A stretch of DNA of 64,000 bases from Serripes groenlandicus (taxonomy: Eukaryota; Mollusca; Bivalvia; Cardiida; Cardiidae): the NCBI GenBank assembly GCA_031761405.1, contig JASEVX010000005.1, positions 557,454 through 621,453 of the forward strand, in the 5' to 3' direction. Below are positions 26,091-38,896 of the stretch, one piece after another (position 1 is the stretch's first letter; each line of letters opens with the position of its first letter). Below the pieces are notes generated by a model. The model worked only from the letters and a program-made list of their open reading frames with translations. It was not told the DNA's origin and did not search any database. The translations under genes and the position numbers were made by a program.

Positions 26091-27559
26091 TTATTATCTT
26101 AAATAACTTAAAGAGTTTAAGTACACGACATTATGTTTTGTATTTTCGTTTACCTGCTCAATATAATTGAACCACTAGTGTTTCCTTATTTAGTTTCCGA
26201 AATGGTGAACATGTATGTTGGTTCATTAGAATTTTCAATTATATACATGTTTCTCATAACCTTATCTGACTTTCGTTTTCAACCAGATACAACAATGAGT
26301 AGCCTTTAATACATGTACCATTAATTATACGTGTTGCAGTGAAATTGTCTCTTGTAAACATCTGAAATGGATAATCTTAGGAAACTAGTTGCCGCACTAG
26401 CCACTTCTCATTAGATAGAGTGAATTATTGTATGTGTAAATTGACTCATAGATTGTATATTTACTTCTACTATTTTGTGTAGCAAATGTATGGCATGTTC
26501 CTTAGAATTGTAATCATTTTAAGCTCACATGTACTAGCTTCCTTTCACTTATTCCAGGTAAATGATAAAATACTTGACTACGCTGATGATTCCTTGAAAA
26601 TATATATCTATTATACTCACTATAATCATCTTTACATTTTACTGTGTAGATATGATGAATTTATCATTAATTCTTCTTTGGTTAATTCTCATTTGTTAAG
26701 TATTGAGAACATTTATGTTCATGCAAAGCACTCATTTGCTTCCATATCAGTTTATCTCACTTATTATTTTTTAAGAGAAAAACAATGTTTTGTACATAAC
26801 GGAATTATTCATGATTTTTTGTATTTTGTTTTATTATAAGAGACAACTCCTCACAATTTAACTCCACGACAGTTCAACTGGATTATGGAATTCATTTCGA
26901 ATCGCCTCGGAATAAAGGTTCATACATTTTGGTTTCAGCTAACAAAATTTGCCATGAATCAATACTTTGATTCCAGTCATCCTTCGTACCCGACCATGAA
27001 CAAGGAGACTCAGTATCCGGTGTCTCCATTTCATTTGCTGAAAAGTTTAGGTGTAGTGTCACTAGGTATATCTAATTGGACTTTAAGTTTGTTTCTAGGT
27101 CTTTGTTTCCAAAAGCCTTCAGCCTTTGTTGGTTTGTTTGTTTTAGGTGTAATAATTGAAGGTTTATTGATATCAGGTGATTAACTTGTATGTTTTTAAA
27201 CGTTCTTTACATGGGTTTCTTTGTTAATTGTTGATAATGATGATATCACTGAATTAGAGTGCTTTGCTGATGATGATGATTGGACTGAAGTAGGGGGCTG
27301 TTTATCCGAAATATTTGATTGTTATTGTTTGCTGATATCGGGAAACTTTTGAGATAAAACCTTCAACAGGCGTTGGCATGTCGTACATTCTTGTGTTGGT
27401 GATGATGGTCTAGTTACAGGCATGAACATAGTTGGTCTTGATTCATTAGCAGAATTGTTGTCTCCTTGAAACCTCGCTTGAACGGTTTGTTGCTGTGTAA
27501 AAATCGTTTTGGCTTCCACAAAACTAACATTCTGCGTATACTTAACGCTAAAACTTTCT

Positions 27560-27980
27560 TTTTGTGGAAGCCATAAGGAACATTCCTTTGAACTTATTGC
27601 GTGATTAAGACCACAATTTGCACATTTGACTGAATTGGTACAGGTAGAGAGTTGATGATCATCACCAACAAAAGAACATTTACCACTTGAATGCCATTAC
27701 ATTTATCCTCATGATGTTCAAACTGTTGGCAACGATAACAACGCAAGGGATAGGGTACGAAGCAATCAACCTTGGCTATATGGTAACCAGTGTTTATTTC
27801 CTTTGGTACAATTGGTTGATTAAACGTTAAGATGTAAGTGTTGGAAAGTTTCTCAACAACTTCTCTGAAAAATTTAATTCGTTTGACATTTGTAACACCT
27901 AGACCTTTAAGATTTTCAATAATTTTATCGATTTGGCAATTTTCAAGTTCCCTGAATCTTATGACACCTTTTGATGAATT
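27560..27980 (-). pseudogene. LINE ORF1 (CCHC gag-like) remnant, unit 4, best preserved
   Basis: On the minus strand a long open stretch reads RFRELENCQIDKIIENLKGL, a segment with KFFREVVEKLSNTYILTFN, TGYHIAKVDCFVPYPL and RCYRCQQFEHHEDKC. The order (small folded domain, then Y-x-x-x-V-x-x-x-V-P-x-P-x-R-C zinc knuckle) is that of non-LTR ORF1 proteins that bind nucleic acid. The frame breaks after the first knuckle. The protein would package LINE RNA; this copy is dead. Confidence 0.7.
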
Positions 27981-28482
27981 CAGGAAAGGATGATCATAGA
28001 AGATTACAGGGACCTGAAAAAAATACGTTTTGATTTAAAACATTAACTGACTGTTGTTTATCGGATATTTCTACACGTAGAGTACCGTTTTATAAGCATG
28101 TATCTGATTTGGGTGTTCCAACAACACATGAAAATTGTTTCTCAATTACGAATGGAAAGAGCTTAGTGATTAATTTATTTTCATCTGTTTTTATTTTGTT
28201 TGTTTGTTGTTTTTTCTGTTATCTTTTAAAGCTTCATTTTCCTTTTATAAGTTTGACCCCCTATTTATTGAGTCATACTATTAAGCTAATATTCTAACAT
28301 AGATCTACTAAAACAAATTTTCTGTATGGTATGAGGGAGGATGGCCACGACCTTCACATATCTATGTACGTGGCAAATAAAGTTGTTTTAGTGTTTTGTC
28401 ACTTTCTTTTGGTTAATTTATGTGACCGTGTATCAAACTATAGTGTGTTGTTTTCTGCCGCTTAAAACAAAGTTTAATTTCA

Positions 28483-28597
28483 GTTGTTATGCTAATCCCG
28501 CAATGCTAAGCGCAAGAGGGTTTAGCCGTAAGTAGAGTTTTTACAATCCTTAGTATGACCCAACCGTGGATCGGACCCGGGGCCTCCTGCACTCGAG
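28483..28597 (-). repeat. Second tRNA-like SINE piece, unit 4
   Basis: It is the same piece with CCCCGGGTCCGATCCACGG on the minus strand. Confidence 0.5.
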
Positions 28598-30902
28598 TAG
28601 ACATTATACCACTTCATACCCAAACAGATCGGGATTTGAATATTACAACAACGTCAATGTTCAAGTCTGTATAATGCAGAAACACATTATTAAGTTTAAA
28701 ATGATGTCATGCTCGTGCATGTGATGCTGGTTTTTAAACAGATGCAAAACCGCATGCACGTTTTTTACCGTACATGAACGTGGTTTTTATATATTACGAT
28801 TGGGCATATATCCGAAAGTTTAATACTCTTTAATAAAAGTGTTTGTTCTTACAAAAAATACTTCTCCAACTCCGTCTCGTGGGCTTTCTTGATTGGTACC
28901 CTCAGATTCGGTTTCTTAAAATAAAGATGAAACAAATATAAATAAATGAGAGAACCACTAGCAAAACGCATATGATTCAGTATAAACATTATATAAGGTC
29001 AAATTTATTATGTTAAAAGTTCATTAATGTTAATGGTGATTGTCCCAAAGGAGTGTTTACTTATAATGCTACGATTTAGATATTCCTTAGAGAAATATTA
29101 GTACGTAAGAAATTAACCGACGTCAGTTGGACCGAGAGGCAATACGTTTTAAGCTTTTTAAATTATTTTTTAATGCTTGCAAACTTATTAATATCGGGCG
29201 TATGCTGATAAAAAATGCACATGTAAAGCAAAATTATGGACTTAAAATAGAAAATAGGTAAATTGAATATATTTTTATTTGTAACATCGATATAGTGCAA
29301 AATGTTCACTAGTTTAGGTCATTCATAAATTGGTATGCATAAACTTGTAATGATAAATGGTTTTTTCCGAGCAATCTTTGTATCTAAACATAAAGTTTAA
29401 TTTATAGACAAAGGACAATGTTAATGCGGACCATTTGAGTAATAGTATTGCCTCATGATGTAGTTCATTTATTATTCTCCATTGATTTGTTGATAATAAT
29501 GTTTTATCACATGACAATGCTTGTATCTGATATAATATACCCATTACGTATTTATTTATATGTAACACGTGTAATATAACATGACCGAATCAGTATTGTT
29601 GTATTCATCCGCAAATGTATACAAAATGACTGAGAACGTGTATCCCGTAAATGCAAACTTCATGATAGATGGACGAGGTAAAGGGACCAATATCGGTCAT
29701 AAAAATAATTTGTTTGTAATTAGTTAACAGTTTATTAAGTATTACATGTTGGGACTATTTTCTGACCGCGAAACCCAATTTTCTTTTTGAGTTTCGTCAT
29801 GTCATAAAAAGAATGTGACATTCGTTATCATTTCATAAAATGTTATTAAAAGCCAAAAGCCAAAGGCTTGCTTAATTATGTTTTTATTGAACTCGTTTAA
29901 TAAAAAAATATATATATATAATGACAGCTTATGTCAGATCCGTGATATATCCACGTTTTACTTTTATTCCTAAATGCGAACTGATCAGTACTTATCAATT
30001 GTTTGTGAGTAACTACCACGGGAGATCGAAATATTATGTCAACAAATAAATATATTTGACATTTCGAGTTGTGGATCACAAGATAATGTTCACAGTGTCT
30101 AATTTCCTATAGTACATATAGTATTCTCAGGAATTTCCTGTTTGGTACAGGCAGTACATCAGTCTACAAATAATTTGATTCATTAGTTGTATAGAGCATA
30201 CGTTATATTTTCCAATTTAAATCTATTTATATGTTAAAGTTAGATTAGAATTATTTTGTTTTTGCATTTTTATTTTTAAGTATCCAACTGATCATTCCTG
30301 TTTAAAAATAAAATCAATCTTATACATATATTTTGAGATAAGACTAATCCGCGAAAATGTCCTGTATTATTATATCTGATCTTAGAGATGTCATTGTAAG
30401 TAATACATACGGTGAGCTATTGAATGTAGAACGTTATATCCAACATGCTAACAATGTGTTAATAACAATTGAAATACTATCCTTTATTATGTATAATCTG
30501 CGGAAAACGCATATATAAGTATGATCCCAAATATAAGCTTTTTATTTCGGAAAAGATACAACTATTTCAGTTAAGATTGTACGCTATATCAATTACACAT
30601 GTATTTCACTAAATGTTATATTGTGATTAAACTAACGGTCACTGAAGTGTAAAGAAGAGTGTACTATACCTTCTTCAAGGAACCCGAAATCACACTGTGA
30701 TAACTTCTTTATCTGCGAAATAATTCCCTCGTCTTTTTTTAATTCGTTCTGTTAATGAGAATAATTTAAATTTAAGGTTTTAATACTACTTGCACGGATA
30801 TTAGTTATACATCATTTAAAAAAAATAAAACATTCGGTCGTGTAATTGAAAAATAAGGACTAGATTAATATAGGTTTTGCTTTATGGCATTCGGACATGC
30901 AA

Positions 30903-30972
30903 TCGAGAGCGGGGATCCAACCCGGGTCTTCCGGACTTTTATCCCGAAATCTTACAACTCGGTCAATGCGGA
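30903..30972 (-). repeat. tRNA-derived SINE-like head, unit 5
   Basis: This is the unit-5 counterpart with GGGTTGGATCCC. The A-box side has several substitutions, so it is the most diverged full-length head. Confidence 0.55.
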
Positions 30973-31555
30973 TTCCTTTAGCGTACACATACTCCATGGT
31001 TATACTCGGTGTAGCTAAGTAAAAGAAGGCTGAACATTTTTATTTGAAGATAAAGTTCACTTGTCTCAAAATACACAATATGCATTCATACATAAATATA
31101 AAAAACTATATTCATACCGTATATTTAAATAAATCCACAAAATCTCTTATTTTTAATTTGATACACATACATTCTATGCAATGTTTTTATGGTTTACATG
31201 TGTTAATTTTTTTATAATCTATAAACATCTACTTAAATTGTTCTTCAAAAATACGATGGATTTCTAAGAGGCTCCCGTTCAGCTGAATATCTTAAGCAAT
31301 GAACGAAATGAATGAATGGGGTTTGAAGGCCCGTCGACATCTAAGGTAATTTTGAGCCCTAAATATTTCACTAACTGTAAATGATAAAATTGAAATATAT
31401 TCAACGAGACTATTAGACAAAACAATCAAACACGATGTATGCGATACTTACCAATAATATAAAACATCATGAAGCCAATGTTAAACAAGCCAAACATAAC
31501 TATGTAGTAATACATAAATATAAAAATGATGTGAGAAAATGTAAATCGGGATCAT

Positions 31556-31596
31556 TTAGAGCCAGGACTACTAGTATTAGTAGTCCCAGGTTAGAG
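31556..31596. mobile_element. 29-bp near-palindrome with 6-bp duplication
   Basis: Unit 4 has 'atcagttagagtaatgaatg'; unit 5 has an extra 29 bases (31,562-31,590) between two TTAGAG copies. The insert is almost its own reverse complement, with GGACTACTA and TAGTAGTCC arms. Confidence 0.6.
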
Positions 31597-32914
31597 TAAT
31601 GAATGAGCAAAAGCACGGTTAAGAAATAATCATATTTTATTACAAATATTCCTTTCCCTAAGGAATTCAATTAAAAGTTCAGATTTGAAAGTCTCAAACA
31701 GCTAACACAAGCTTTTAGCCTTGAAAAATATGTCGCGTATTCGGGCGAAATCAGCACATTCCAGAAAAAACATAGAATTCATCTTCAATGAATATAATGT
31801 CGACAGTCCTCAGACAAAGTTGGCATATTTTGTTCTATCCGTCTATATTTTGATGTCGTCCTTATTCAGGAATTAATTTGCTGATCAAACATCAACACCG
31901 TGCTAATGATTTACTTAATTGTAGATAACATTTCTATATTCAAATATCTTTCAGGGTTTAATAATGTCTTCATATATTTATATGTATAACGTGAATATTT
32001 TCTCTCCGGTTTTGTTTTGTTCGACAATCTTCTTTAAAACAAATTGTTACTAAAGGATATAATTAATGCATGAATGAATAGTGTTTTAAGGCCCGTCGAC
32101 ATCAAAGGTCATTTGAGCGCTTAAACAAAAACATTAACTACTATAAATGTTAAATATACAATATTTTAAAATCAAAACTTATAAAATGAGACAAACACGC
32201 TAAATATAATAGCTGTGATACATAACATAAAGAGAAAAATATCTGAGTAAATGTAAACAACGAGAATCAAAAAAGAAGTAAGTACAATGAATAAACAAAA
32301 ACCAAGTTTGGGTATATCATTAGAACATAATAAAACTTTCGCTGCGAATTAAAATCAAGTAAGTTTAAAACATAATTATATCATTGTTAAAATTATTAAT
32401 TTGCTTAAAAAAAATAACAATTACTTCCGGTTTGACAGACTCAAAGAGTGGACGCATCCTTTGAGCCTTGAAAAACCGGTAACGAGTTGATGCAAAATCA
32501 ACACACTCAATGAGAATGTTTGTAAAACTTGGGACACACTGTGGAGCCTCCTCTCCATTAAGCAAGTAAGAATGTGAAATCCAAGTGTGTCCGATACTTA
32601 AACGAGAAAGAACAAGTTGTTCTCGCCGGGGGATCATCTGAACCGTGGTACCCATTCTCCAATAATTGGTTGATGGAATGTAACTTATTGTTGGCTAAAA
32701 TTTAAATAGGTATTTTTTAATTTCCATATACTTGAATTTAAAAGCAATATGTTCTGTGCAAGCTTTTTTTATCGATCGCAAGATCATAAATGATTGAGTC
32801 ATCTTAAATCTCTTGCTCCACGACATCAATCTTAGCGATTTCTGGACCGTAACGGATACAAAAGGGCTGTATTACTCGTTCCTTCTTTAAAAACAATTAT
32901 TTGTATTTATAAAG

Positions 32915-33576
32915 TAGGAATGTCAACGGATAACCGGTTAACAGTATGTTATTGGATTAGTCTGTTAGTAATTCAAGTAAATCGAGTACTCGGGAAAAAA
33001 GATAACATATATACACAATTGTCGTTCAACTTATGTTCTTTTCAATTTGTCACAAGTTACTGACTGGAGATTAATTACTCACACCTCTTTTGGGATTGTT
33101 TACATAACTGTGAAAACAGCTGCACTCGATTGTATCGATGACTGTTTCTTTGTGTAGTATTAATCGAATAATTGTGGCTGACCTAATGATTAATAAAAGG
33201 AAAATGTGTTTCTTTAAACAGAACTTTGATGTCTTATACAGGGCAGAAATTATATGATAATGACTTATTATGTTCGGCATTTGTTTTGATAATACCAATA
33301 ATTGGAATTAATGTTCGATTCTCGGAGAGAATCTTTTCAGCAACAGGATTGTTAGTTAATAAACCCAACAACCGTTTGTCAAGTGTTGTCTGATTTATAC
33401 ATGACCGGGAAATGCGAGTTAAAACAACAACAACAACATGTATTAAAAAGGGAAAAAACAAAACCTTGAAGCAAGTAAATATTAATTATCTATGAATTTA
33501 TTAGGTTAACTGATTGACTGGTAAGAAGATTAAACGATTAACCCGTTATTAATATCGGTTACCGTTTACATCTCTA
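32915..33576. mobile_element. hAT-like TIR element inside the LINE, 662 bp
   Basis: The left end TAGGAATGTCAACGG and the inverted right end TAGAGATGTAAACGG match at most positions, and both enclose further inverted CGGTTA-type motifs. The flanks contain TATAAA on both sides but not as a clean 8-bp duplication. It separates the RT part from the tail of the LINE. The superfamily call is tentative. Confidence 0.5.
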
Positions 33577-34032
33577 AGTATAAACTATAAAGGGTTAAAA
33601 ACAACTCAATATGTGGGATGTGAAGGGTTAGATTTGAGTTTTAAGAAATACTGCATAGCTCACGTTTGACGGCGTAAATATAAGGATAGTCCATCGGCTT
33701 TCAACGGGAGATGTTCTGAAGCCGTAAACCTTGATGGTGAATAGTATCAAGTTTTGAAATGTATGAATTTAAATTCAGATATAACCTAAATACGAGTTTT
33801 ATCTAGTGTTAAATCAGGATTTAGGTGGGTGTTTACGTGCATACATTTGGTTTTGCTTTTAGAAAATTTTAAACCATTTTGTAACAAATACAGAAATCAT
33901 CAACATAAAGAAAACATTCAACCCCAGGGTTACCATATTTGATAATGTAATTAATCTTAACACTAAAAGGTTTAACCGAAAGAATGCATCTCTGGGGAAC
34001 TAACACGAACTTTGAACTGACGGTCAATTTAA

Positions 34033-34570
34033 AGGGACTGAACACCATAATGGTCCAAAATCGTCATATTTTATACTTATTCTAATTAATCCACAGTACG
34101 TCGATATATATGTAACGGAATGTTGTAGAAGATCGTACAAGTCTTGTTTTTCATTATTTCATAGGAAATAAGCAGTTAAAAAAACGTCCGCTCCGTGTTT
34201 TCACGTTTAAAAATACCGTGGAATTTCCTCTTGCTCATTTGAATTTGTGGATTCAATTCGGCATTCTCTAACACTATCGACTCATTACATTCATGTATGC
34301 GTGAGTGTAATTAACGACAACTCTGCGAAGGAGATTGTCCATTCGGTTGTAGTGATCACGTGATAAATATACAGCGATAATTTTAGATTTAGACCCAGTA
34401 GATTTTATAATGCAAAATAACGAAAAATCTCCGCAATATTGATAGTGTGCATATATGTTAGTACATCAGTCAGCAAATATCAATGCTTATATGCAAAAAC
34501 ATCAAGGTAATAGCAATTTTTAACAATTTTCTTTTTTTTTCGTTTTTTTCTCATATGGGATTCAGTCCCT
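34033..34570. mobile_element. 538-bp TIR element inside the LINE RT domain
   Basis: Ends AGGGACTGAA(C/T)(A/C)CCATA are inverted and flanked by TTAA on each side (equally TA with a longer terminus). The insertion splits the RT coding remnant, so it came after the LINE. No coding sequence is present. Confidence 0.75.
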
Positions 34571-35673
34571 TTAAAATGCAGAAATGAAATAAGCAAGGTG
34601 ACATCTTATGCCAAAATCATAGAGGTCATTCATAATTCCATAATTCCATGATTAATGTCGTGTCATATGCACTTTCTAAGTCAAAGGAGACGGAGAATAC
34701 ATACTTCTGTTTAAAAGCTTCACGGATACAAGTTTCAAAACCGATCAAATGATCCACTGTCCTATGTTTACGAAAACAAGTCTGGCCAGTTGTGATAGGT
34801 TTGTTCTTTTCAAGAAATCAAACAAGTCTGTCGTTCACAATTCTTTCCAAGGTTTTACATAAACAGCTAGTTAAGGCTATAGGACGATAATTTCCTGGAT
34901 AAGTTGCATCTTTACCTCTTTTTAAGACCCCGGAAGATTTCCCGTTCGCCAAATCTGATTATAAACGTAAAGTAAAAGAAAAAAGGACCGGAAAGATAAA
35001 TGCTTAAGTAATTGATAGTGTATATCATCTGAACCTGCATTTTAAATATTTTAACGTAAAAGGTTTATTGTAGGCTTCTTCATTCTTTGATTTAAAATTA
35101 AATTTTTGTTTCTTATTCTGTTGTTGAAATTTTAAAGAATTTGGAGAATAGTTTGAAGAGGACGACTTTTGCGCAAAGGAATCTGCCAAAGTATTGCCAA
35201 TACCCTTCTTTGAAGTAGCGGAACTAACGGAAATACTCTTACCATTGATTTTTCCAATGTCTTTTTGACGGATGATCTAAAGGATTTAATATCCCTGACT
35301 TATTGTGAGATCCCTACGAATCCATAATCGTATCGAAACAATATGTTATGTACGTTCTGTACGTGTGTAGCATAATAGACTCTTCATATTTCATCCTGAC
35401 ACTTTAACATCTTATAATATGTCTTAGGGTATCTATCAACAGGCATGTGTATTACTTTATGTCATTAATTTATGTAGCTTGACTTGACTGAGAAATTTGC
35501 TTTTTTTGCTTGTGCTGGAAGCTTTATCTTGGATAATTCCGGTGTACACAGTAATCCCATAAATGTGTATATTAATGTGGGTTGTTTAAGGCGTAATACT
35601 ATCTTTTAAATTCAGATTTTCACATTTCCGTAGTAGTGCTCCATTTAAATTGTGTTTATATTAATAGTCATAC

Positions 35674-35782
35674 CTGATATATCTGAGAGAGCGTTCAATT
35701 GTCTGTGTAACACATCATTTTCTGTACAATTTGTTACAACATCATATAGAGGACATAACATATCAGGTGTTTCCGGACTCAT
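35674..35782 (-). CDS. Possible orphan first exon, 36 aa
   Basis: An ATG opens 36 codons, MSPETPDMLCPLYDVVTNCT, then ENDVLHRQLNALSDIS, followed by CAG/GTATGACT, a reasonable donor. The residue composition is protein-like, not AT-driven. I do not recognise the protein, and it ends in phase 1, so it does not join the phase-0 VPS13 exons below it. It could be the first exon of an unrelated nested gene or chance. Confidence 0.3.
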
Positions 35783-36117
35783 GGCTATTCAAGAAATTCC
35801 TTTATTTCTAGAAAATTATACTATATAATATATACAAAACAACTAAACAGAATGGAACTACACTAAACTATATATTGAGATATGTGAATGAATAATCTGG
35901 CTATTTCTTCATTGGTGTTTAAGACAAATCTCAACAATCTTATGTTATATCATTATAACTCCTGGGTAAATTAATAGACAAACCGATATGTATCCTGACA
36001 GTGATGCGACTATCAAGTGCATCTCTTCAATGAAGCTCTCATTACGTTACAAAACATTCCATTTTATGACCACATGAATTAAGATTTTATTGTCTAATAT
36101 TAGCTCTAGCAAAAAAG

Positions 36118-36425
36118 TTTGATTGATTGGGGTTAAACGCCATTTTCAACAATTCTTGAGTCATATCTCGGCGGCCAGTTCACCTACTCATGTGTTTCCT
36201 AGCTTTCGTACACCGTTACTCAACACACCATACTTTCTAAGCAACTGGCTGCTTTTCCACATATACTGTTAGCCTTTCGGTGAAAGACGAATGACGCTTG
36301 TACAGTGACATTTGTCAAACGTCTGAAAGAATGTTGGCCAAGTTGGGATTCGTATGCAAAGCCCCTGATTTAACAGCCCGCGTCGCTACTGACAGAGCTA
36401 TACTGGGCCTCGGCTCATAAACAGA
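36118..36425. repeat. Bivalve-type dispersed repeat
   Basis: The stretch begins 'gattgattggggttaaacgc' and contains 'catatctcggcggccagttc' and 'tgggcctcggctcat'. Related wording appears at 42,560-42,760 and 47,190-47,330. I recognise the pattern from bivalve genomes. It has no coding content. Confidence 0.5.
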
Positions 36426-36822
36426 ATGAGATTTTTTCTTTATCAGATTATGATAAACGGGTTCATCCATTACATGTTTAGACGGGTAATTGATGAATAA
36501 CAATGTGTAACATCCCGGAAAGCTCACTTTCTAGAACACAATTGGGCTTTTAAGAAATTAATATACAATTAAGTTAAGAATTTGGAACGTATTTCCCATG
36601 GGTGAAACTATTAATTATAAACAAAACACATATAAATGCAATCAGTCGTCTTCATTTGTGTCTCTTGTAGAGAAGATGTGTATATTTTATAGTTAATTAT
36701 GGGGTATATATTGGACTCTTATTTGTTTGGATTTTTAATTTGCGCGGATTGATATAAACAGAAAGAGTATTCTTAATAGTTATAAACACAAAATCACCGA
36801 TATACATAGAGTAAATGCTTAC

Positions 36823-36969
36823 TATTGATACATCACCAGCTATGGCAGACATCACCCGAATGGTTGCCGGGGAGATACTAACACTGAGGTCAGTGACTGA
36901 CGTGTCAATATGGGCTTCTTGGTTTGGTGAAATGTCACCGGTTATATGTATTTGGTGCGATGACAATAT
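36823..36969 (-). CDS. VPS13: VPS13-like exon (SISPATIRVMSAIAG), array copy 1
   Basis: This 147-base exon runs from CCTTATTTCAG to GTAAGCAT and is in phase 0 on both sides, so it can be skipped or repeated without frame change. It encodes ILSSHQIHITGDISPNQEAH, then IDTSVTDLSVSISPATIRVM and SAIAGDVSI. VPS13 proteins carry D-h-x-h-x-h-S-P-x-h-I-x-x-h at strand ends, matching TDLSVSISPATIRVM. The exon joins the 40,341 exon in frame. It sits in the fifth unit of the tandem array; flanking intron sequence matches the flanks of the four further copies. Confidence 0.88.
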
Positions 36970-37073
36970 CTGAAATAAGGATACAGAGTACATTTACCAT
37001 TGATATGTTAATACTAAAATGATATCCACTTGTATACTCATATTCCCAGTGAGCGCGTCATAATTTATCAATT

Positions 37074-38896
37074 CGAGTAGGTATTGCAAAAAGGTGCTAT
37101 CTGCATATTTTTCCAAAATGGACTTTTTTACATTTATTGACATGTCTAGGTATGCTTCACATTCTATCAAAATATTGGGATTTGGTATCAAACTTAAATG
37201 TATTTTATCATCAAAACAAAAAGGTGCTATCTGCAGAATGACCTATTGTTTTTGTGCAGAAAGGTGCTATCTGCGATTTCTGATGCCAGAAAGGATAGCC
37301 CCTTTCTTATCCAGAGATTAATTGGTGGTAATAAGATCTTCTGTACTTACAAAATTATAAAAATAGACATTAGCACTGATACTTTATCTTGTTTAGTTGG
37401 GAATGTGTTTATTTTTGTTTTTAGAGTTGATCCGATCAGCACTAAATTGTTGTGTATAGGAAATATTGCGGGAAGGACATATTAATAATTTATTTACAAG
37501 CAATGTATTACAATTTTCACCAGGTGGAGAGACTGCTTGCTTAAATGTATGTTGTTCTTACACAAGTAGAGAAAACATCGTCAATTTAAGATCCATCCTC
37601 ACTTTGCCAAGCTTTAGTTGATTACTTTAATACGTAGACAACTCACCATTACCGGTTTCTGAGCATTTTCTGATATGAACGATATTGATAGATGAATAAT
37701 TTGTGATAAAATCATCCTGAATTTATCTGTTGATATGTTTTTAAATACCAGTCTATGAGACAGCATACCTCTTGCTATAGCAAACGTTCATTCACATGTG
37801 AAGTCAAGTGATTGAAATTTAGCTAGATGTTGTGCCCCCAAGTTGAAAGCTAATGCAACTTGCATATCTAGCTTTCCCTGGATACAAGCACATTATGATG
37901 CGGCAAATCAAACTTAAACATTGAAATATCAGCACAAACATCAACACATCCAGATGTTACACCAAGGAGACATACAGACTACCAGTACCAATGTCCAAAG
38001 AGGAAACAGTTATCCAGAAAAGTTAAAAACAAAAAATCAATTTTGTGTTTTCAAAATGTGCATTTATCCGATACTATAAGAAAATCAACAAGCATGACAC
38101 ATGTGATGGTAAACGTAAACAAATAATTTTGTTGCTATTTGTTTGAAATATGGTCTTGACAAAAATAATATCTTTGAATATAATGTAACATATCTTTCAA
38201 AGAGGGCACTCAGAAATACAATGAAGTTCAAGCATGCTGCGTTTGCGCATGCCAGGAGAAACACAAACATGTATGTTCCCTCATGGAAGTCATACTTACA
38301 CGGAAAGAAAGGCCATCTAGAGTCACAGCCAGATATATGAATGTCTTAATATGAACATTGAAAAACTTCCAATGTCTGAGGTAAAGAAAAATGATTTGCT
38401 TTCAAGTTGACAGAAAGATAATAAGACCCATTTGCTATGCATTGGTAAAAGGTAAAACTGATCTTAGAAACTTAATAATTTTGTTTTAAAAGAGGAAAAA
38501 GTTGAAATAATATCACTGATGTGCATAAAAAGACCGCCTATAAGGTTTAAAGAAAATAAAAGCATTTTCACTTACTAAACTATTTGGCACTTCATCGAAA
38601 ATAAAGGAGCTGTCAGGCAGATGTTACTTTTTTGCACTAGATAAAACTAAACAAAACTGTAAATGACGTTGTGCGGAAAGGGGCTATCTGCAAATTGACC
38701 TTATAAGGCATGAAAATGGAAATATATGACAGTGATATTGTGTTGAATGATACACTGTTCAAAGAATGTAAATGGTTATGCAAATATAAAAACTGTAACT
38801 AGAAAACCTGAGTTTTAATGAAAGCCCAAAGCTTTAAACTCACTTTCCCGAAAGTTACAAAAACTGCAGTTAGCACATTCTTGCAATACTCCCTCG
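37074..38896. mobile_element. 1,823-bp TIR element with AATT flanks
   Basis: Ends CGAGTAGGTATTGCAAAAAG and CGAGGGAGTATTGCAAGAAT are inverted (about 26 bp with mismatches), flanked by AATT at 37,070-37,073 and 38,897-38,900. The array copies show the empty site 'tatcaattgttagtgg'. The motif GGTGCTATCTGC (or GGGGCTATCTGC) occurs at about 37,094, 37,221, 37,260 and 38,682, like subterminal binding sites. Open frames inside are short and unrecognised. The superfamily is not assigned. Confidence 0.75.

Larger units (their letters stand above)
20094..30184. repeat. Array unit 4 (long, about 10.1 kb)
   Basis: The unit has the same landmark order as unit 2: SINE piece at 20,970, 'gatcgaacaccaacaccgtg' at about 21,632, VPS13 exon copies 3 and 2, poly-C at 23,800 and 24,630, LINE ORF1 remnant at 27.0-28.2 kb, second SINE piece at 28,483. 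Private insertions are the 956-bp TIR element, the Tc1 remnant and a LINE 3' piece near 25.85-26.09 kb. Confidence 0.8.
32340..35300 (-). mobile_element. Jockey/CR1-type LINE ORF2, broken, minus strand
   Basis: Reading down from 35,030 on the minus strand: LKRGKDATYPGNYRPIALTS and CLCKTLERIVNDR (RT block), FEACIREAF-like residues, then after a 538-bp insertion NPGVECFLYVDDFCICYK with the catalytic Y-V-D-D box (about 33,900-33,960), then diverged residues to about 33,600, a second insertion, and PRREQLVLSRLSIGHTWIS with ECVDF (RNase H-to-tail region, 32,655-32,365). Frameshifts and stops occur throughout, so it is dead. It interrupts array unit 5 upstream of the VPS13 exon. Confidence 0.85.
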
